Shown: positions 59,448 to 64,000 of the stretch, piece after piece
Position numbering within the stretch: position 1 is the stretch's first letter
Layout of the letters: every line of letters begins with the position of its first letter
Origin: Berberis thunbergii
Lineage: Eukaryota; Streptophyta; Magnoliopsida; Ranunculales; Berberidaceae
DNA length: 64,000 bases
Assembly (NCBI GenBank): GCA_003290165.1
Contig: QNQO01009202.1
Location: forward strand, 434,001-498,000
Direction of reading: 5' to 3'
The notes under the pieces: model-generated
The model's input: only the letters and a program-made list of their open reading frames with translations
The model's database searches: none
Told to the model about the DNA's origin: nothing
Translations under genes and position numbers: made by a program

Positions 59448-61427
59448 TCAAGGACTTTTTCTAGAAGAAGCGTCACCAATAGAGGATTTGGAATCTACCT
59501 CACGCACTTGTTCGACTGTGCTTTTATGAGATTCCATGAGAAGCTGTGGCAAGGTTAAAAACTGCTATTCCTTGGAATCTAAATAATCATCAAATTCTCC
59601 ACTGCTAGCACACTCCAACAGGGCCTTGGCATTTAGTTCCCTACCAAATCTCCAAAGATAATTTAAACCAACAAGAAGCTCTGTAATTGCAGATTCTGTC
59701 TTTGTCTGATCTGCAAGAAGAGGGTCTGTACCAGAAGTACATTGTCCTGGAAATAAAATGTTGCTGCTGGAAAGTACGTTCAGACTGCCATCGTATCATG
59801 TTATGAGCCAGTGGAGCCAACCATTCCAATATCCTAGCCAATGCCTCGTTCCAGTCTGCTGCAAGATCAGTGTCATAGAAGGATGAGTCGTCTTCACAAA
59901 TGACTTCAGGCTTGTTCTCAGTGATGCTCTTACATTTTGCGGTAACATACTGTACAGATCATCTCTTGCATCAGGACCAATTAAATGAGGAGATTGCACT
60001 AGTTTCTCAATCACTATAATCACATTCGCATAGTGAAGCGCTAAAGCAGTACCACCAAGGGTCGATGGAGGAGCAGTCAATGACTTCCTCTTGGACTTGA
60101 GACCAACTAACGTATTGAGAAGTATGTTATTCTCACCGAGTGTTTCTGCATAGCCATCTGTTGGTCCATTCAGAATTCCAGAATAAACACCATTAGACAG
60201 TGAATAGCCATTGATCGTTGGAGAGTAGCCATGCAATACAGGAGATTTATTTCCACCTATCATGCATCCTTTAAATGGTCCTGCAGTCGCTAGGCGCTTA
60301 GTCTTCAAACGTGGAGGTTTGTTAGAAGAATTATCATGACTCAGCCACTGGTTGTAGCCATTAATTGGTCCGGATTTTGCAGTTGGCCATCCCAGAGGTC
60401 CAGACTTAGCAGTTGGCCTACCAAGCGGCCCAGAGTTAGAAGTCGGCCTTCCAAGCGGTCCAGAGTTCGAAGTTGGCCTTCCAAGAGGTCCAGAGTTTGA
60501 AGTTGGCCTCCCAAGCGGACCAGACTTCACGGTTGGCCTTCCAAGCGGACCTGATCTCGCAGGGGATCTCCCAATAGGACCTGAAGAGAACCTTGACAAG
60601 TTAGTCTCGGAAGGATGAACCGACGACTGCATCAATGCAGAAATAGACTGACTGCGAGGAAGATAATTAGCATCCGTCATTCTTGAATAACCAACATCCT
60701 GTACAACATCCCCTTGATTAAACCCAAACACATCTTTAATCCTCCTGAATATTGTAAATATCGAACTTGCCAAAAGCCGAGCAACATCATCATAACTCTT
60801 ATTCCACAGAGAATTCTCCTTCAAATGCTTCACCTCCCGCCTCTGCCAAACATACTTCTTATGTATCTCAACCCTATTGGCAGAAATAGTATCACCACTC
60901 CCTTGCATCATTCTCCTCAACGCATTCTCAAGCTCATTCAACACTTGCAGCTCCTGATACAATCCCCCACTTGTCGCAATATATTTCTCCATCTTCCTAA
61001 CCATCTTATCCATCCTCTTTCCCGAAAACTCCCACCCAAACAAATCCGAATAATTCTTAATCGTATCATCAAACACATAATCCAACCTCTGCAACACAGG
61101 GTCCGTACACCTCGTCCCAATACTCGCCACCGACCTAGCCACGAAACACAAATTCTCCACAAACTCTGCACACACTAATCCTACCAAATACTCGTCATCA
61201 TCGGAAACGAACTTCCTTACACCTACAGAATTCATGATCTCCTCTCTCATCTTCACCACCTGATCATCCTTTAAACACTGCCACAAATGAACCACCTTCG
61301 ACATCAAACTCGCCACCTCGAAACATAACATTCCTATCACTAACTTCTCCCGCTCCGCCGCAGTCTTCCTCGAACCTCTCCAAAATCCACTAAACCACGA
61401 ATCTTTAACCATCTTCGTCTTCTTCAA
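59448..61427 (-). pseudogene. PSI1-like DUF3475/DUF668 protein, C-terminal part frameshifted
   Basis: Plant PSI1-type proteins are nuclear or membrane-associated regulators of growth linked to peptide-hormone signalling. From 61427 (or the internal Met at 61412, MVKDSWFSGFW) an intronless frame runs about 510 residues with the DUF3475 domain (EREKLVIGMLCFEVASLMSK, ~25-85), DDVARLLASSIFTIF, an 11-residue repeat with core SGPLGRPT (residues ~285-355), and the DUF668 start (LGGTALALHYANVIIVIEK). Near 59900 the frame shifts, but the family sequence continues as LAADWNEALARILEWLAPLA, AHNMIRWQSERTFQQQ, then two more 1-nt shifts near 59741 and 59718 (ITELLVGLNYLWRFGREL), and an in-frame TAG before a tail ending near 59448. 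Three shifts plus a stop favour a pseudogene or a recent loss. Poor assembly cannot be excluded. Confidence 0.8.
60360..60590 (-). repeat. Tandem coding repeat (SGPLGRPT units)
   Basis: About seven 33-bp units, seen on the plus strand as GGCCTTCCAAGCGGTCCAGA variants, encode an 11-residue repeat with core SGPLGRPT in the PSI1-like protein. Confidence 0.85.
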
Positions 61428-61615
61428 TTCAAATTCCTAACAAAATCTAGGTTTTCTTTCTGCAACAAAATTGAACAATTCAATCAAATCACTCTCTCTG
61501 CACCAACAACAAACTTGAAATCATTTCTGCCCCTTCTGCAAAGCAAAGAGACAGAGATGAAGTAGACTCAAAGCGAGATAGAATGAACAGTGAAAATTGC
61601 TCAAATAAATCCGGG

Positions 61616-61637
61616 AAGAAAAAAAAAAAAAAAAAAG
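61616..61637. repeat. A-tract upstream of the PSI1-like gene
   Basis: About 19 A on the plus strand between the candidate leader exon and the PSI1-like start. Confidence 0.85.
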
Positions 61638-61734
61638 AGTGACGTTTAAAGATTCATTAAGAAGGAAAATTAAACCCTAAAATAATTTCTTGAAAATCAA
61701 AATCAGAAACCAAGACCTAACCAACTCACCGATC

Positions 61735-61916
61735 TTCTTCGCGACGGTAGAGATCGGGTTCTCTCTCACTGAGTTTAAAAGCGATTCAGCGAGTCGATAT
61801 TTGTTTGCGAAGAGAAGCGGTTTGTTCATTAAAAGAGGAAGTAGCTTGGAAGCTGCACTTCTTCCGCTCTGACTGACTGAACGGGAAGTTAAAAAGTTGT
61901 TGATGCGCTGCTGCAA
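61735..61916 (-). other. Candidate upstream exon, presequence-like or 5' UTR
   Basis: A minus-strand frame from ATG 61916 reads MQQRINNFLTSRSVSQSG and ends near a GTGAGT donor at 61734. It is rich in Ser, Arg and Leu with few acids, like an organelle-targeting peptide. No downstream exon was found before the PSI1-like start at 61427, so it may simply be the 5' leader exon of that gene. The splice donor is the main evidence. Confidence 0.3.
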
Positions 61917-62213
61917 GGGGTGCTGTTTATCACTTGGATGCTAGTTAATAAGATTGCTAACTATCGTACTGGATCAATCTTATCTTGGTTGATTATTCTC
62001 GCGTTTGGTTTGGTGGCAAGGGAATATGATTAGATTAGGGAAGTGTTTTCGTGTCTGTAATTGTATTGTTGTGGTGGGGGAGGGAGATTTTTGCATTTTT
62101 ACTATCATCATTCAGGGAACTTATTTAATTAGTGTGTCTAAAAGTGCCATTTTGGAGGGGAGGCTAAACTAGTTCCATTTGTCTTGCTCGTCAGCAAAGT
62201 TTTATTGGGCAGA

Positions 62214-62290
62214 AATTCTAAATGTCGAGAAAGTGGGCGAGGAAACGAGCGAAGGGAGGGAGGTGGCGGGGTGGGGGCCATATTAGGACT
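62214..62290. mobile_element. Half of a foldback-family element
   Basis: AGAAATTCTAAATGTCGAG followed by GGGCGAGGAAACGAGCG and GGTGGCGGGGTGGGG matches one arm of the 906-1094 element with changes. The matching inverted arm is absent, so this is a truncated copy. Confidence 0.7.
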
Positions 62291-62449
62291 GCAAAATAGA
62301 ATCCACCACTTGACTTATTCATTCATTCTTGGCCTTTATTACTAATTTTATATTTATTTGGATTTTATTTATTTATTTATTAAACCTCTAGTGTGGAGGG
62401 GCACCTCTGGAATGCCAGACCTTTATTACTGATAAAAAATTGATTTACA

Positions 62450-63040
62450 ATCAATACGAGAGTACATGATGACTTTACCCGTGATATAACTAAAACAAAA
62501 AATTGGGCCGCATCCGAAAACTAAAATGCATAAAGCCAACATATCACCAATGCTGGCAATGAAAGATTCTGACTCTATGATCCACAACCATATTTTTTAT
62601 CCTTCTCCTTGTGGCCTTATTGCCAAACCCACGTGCATTTCAAAACATAAAATTTTCCATCATCTTAAGCGCGGGAGGGAAGATTTCCCCCTCTTAGTCT
62701 TACGACGCTTGCCCGAAAGAACCGTCGGATTGACTTTGTTCTGTAGATCCTTATCGAAATGCGCCCCCAAATTTATATCATTAATAGCATGTGATTCCGG
62801 CCCCAACTCCAATTTCGACGCCGCCTCGTCACCAGCATCTGTGGCGCTATCCAGGGTATTAGAGGTCCTAAATTGTTTCTTTAGTCGCAAAACACGGTTC
62901 TCCTCAAACAGCTGGATGACGACTTCAAACAACGCCTGTCCTCGTCGTTCCTGGCTGCCGCGAGCACTGAAAAATTACCAGTTATCGCGGATTGAGCGCG
63001 CTTGGTCATAACCTCTGTCAAACGTTCCATCACTGTCGGC
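62450..63040 (-). pseudogene. L1 LINE 5' fragment (end of ORF1, start of endonuclease)
   Basis: On the minus strand, a basic tail KRRKTKRGKSSLPRLR ends near 62660. The following sequence, with frameshifts, resembles the N-terminal endonuclease motif WNARGFGNKATRRRIKN of plant L1 elements. It is unlike the RT-containing LINE at 45-48 kb in strand and region. Both ends are truncated. Confidence 0.5.
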
Positions 63041-63119
63041 TTTACTGTGTCACATCATCATTCTTTCAAAATCATGTCACATCATCTTGGATTGCAAAAC
63101 TTGGTTCCCTAGTATTATT

Positions 63120-63770
63120 GTTTATCAATTGAATTTTATATAATGATTAATTATAATTTTGTAAAAATTAGATAGTTCAATTAATATTGGTAAAAAATTT
63201 ATATTGCATTTAATTATGCACAAGGGCTTATCTATGTTTTATAGATAATTTGGGGCTTTAAATAAATTATGTTTGGGTTTAAGTATAATTAATAAATATT
63301 TAAAAATATGTGGTTTTGATTAAAAAATTAAATGTAGAGGAAAAGACAGGAAATTCAAAAGTTAGATGTAAAAGCATATTTTATATAATATACTTAATTT
63401 GAGGCTTCAAACAAATTATATTAGAGCTTAGATATAATTAATTAATGTTTGAAAGTGATTGATTTTGATTATAAAAAAGTTTGAAATGTGGAGGGAAAAA
63501 ATATGAAATCCAAAAGTTAGATGCACAATAATCTATTTATAGGTTATATATAATTTGAGACTTCAAAAAAAAAATTATGTAAGTGATTTAAATATACTTA
63601 ATTAATGTTTGAGTAATGCTGGTTTTGATTGTAAAATGCATAAAATGTGAAAGACAAAATAAAATCTAAAATTAGAATCAAATACATTAAAATCCATATT
63701 AGTTTTTAGACACGTTTTGATTTTAATTGTAAAAACGATGAATTTGGGAAGGCAAAATGCAATTCTCTAT
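63120..63770. repeat. AT-rich ~150-bp tandem repeat
   Basis: Phrases TTAGATGYAMAA, ATTTGAGGCTTCAAA, TATAATTAATTAATGTTTGA and TGATTTTGATTRTAAAA recur in the same order with a period of roughly 130-150 bp over three to four degenerate copies. Confidence 0.7.
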
Positions 63771-63773
63771 GTA

Positions 63774-63808
63774 TAATTCCAATTCCAATTCCAATTCCAA
63801 TTCCAATT
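63774..63808. repeat. TTCCAA hexanucleotide repeat
   Basis: Five consecutive AATTCC units. Confidence 0.9.
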
Positions 63809-63888
63809 TATGTGATTCACACTGCTTGCTGCCCTTAAATAATGGAATTCAGTTTCCATATGTCATTTTCTATATGTTTTATGAAATA

Positions 63889-64000
63889 ATAATTCTAAAT
63901 GTCGAGGGAAAGAGCGAGGAAACCAGCGAGGTAAACGAGGTGGTGGGGGGTGAACCGTTCACCCCCCTCGAAATGTTTTCCACGCGCGCATCTCGAGGGG
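63889..64000. mobile_element. Foldback-family element, cut by the window end
   Basis: AATTCTAAATGTCGAGGGAAAG begins a GC-rich arm. An inverted segment starts with CCCCCCTCGAAATG, and CGCGCATCTCGAGGGG runs to the last base. The structure parallels the 906-1094 element; the right arm lies outside the window. Confidence 0.75.

Noticed and set aside
60714..61178. A 154-residue plus-strand frame rich in Pro, Ile and His
   Set aside because: It is the antisense shadow of the DUF3475 part of the PSI1-like gene.

Overview
This is a plant nuclear window, probably from a eudicot. It is AT-rich, has long spliced genes, and carries plant-specific families: a PTM-type DDT/PHD protein, a DUF3475/DUF668 PSI1-like protein, a plastid-type HSP90 C-terminus and an LEA2/NDR1-HIN1-like fragment. 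The transposon families are also typical of plants (TRIM, Tat-lineage Ty3/Gypsy with a second RNase H, CACTA, hAT, Mutator, L1). No species is assigned.

Layout. 1-0.6 kb: GC-rich short repeats. 0.8-5.9 kb: a dead, intronless RPN1 (26S proteasome base subunit) copy, broken by a 189-bp Mutator-like foldback, a ~360-bp insertion and a tandem TRIM that itself holds a hAT element. 6.3-10.1 kb: a tandemly duplicated ~870-bp unit, the second copy split by a 2-kb hAT element. 10.7-23.0 kb, minus strand: a nine-exon PTM-like chromatin/transcription gene, the only near-intact large gene. It has one apparent 1-nt frameshift, and its introns hold a gag-only LTR element, a tRNA-derived SINE, a Tourist-like MITE and a possible second TIR element. 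24.4-44.3 kb: one old Tat-lineage Ty3/Gypsy element on the minus strand, recognisable from LTRs at both ends. It is split by a 7.5-kb CACTA element carrying exons of plastid HSP90 and of an unidentified gene, and by a hAT element that contains a solo LTR. 44.4-48.2 kb: an ATT microsatellite and a dead L1 LINE. 48.6-56.2 kb: a Mutator-like element inserted into another of the same TIR family. The inner one carries an LEA2/NHL gene fragment and a large LTR-retrotransposon remnant. 56.2-59.4 kb: mostly non-coding, with a small two-exon ORF and a Copia tail. 59.4-61.4 kb, minus strand: a PSI1-like gene whose C-terminal part is frameshifted. 62.2-64.0 kb: an L1 5' fragment, AT-rich tandem repeats and two more pieces of the foldback family seen at 0.9 kb.

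The genes do not form a pathway. The main interest is the decodable order of nested insertions, most with matching target-site duplications read directly from the sequence, and two cases of host-gene exon capture (CACTA and Mutator-like). Exon coordinates come from hand-read splice sites and reading frames. Family names rest on remembered protein signatures, not on a database search.
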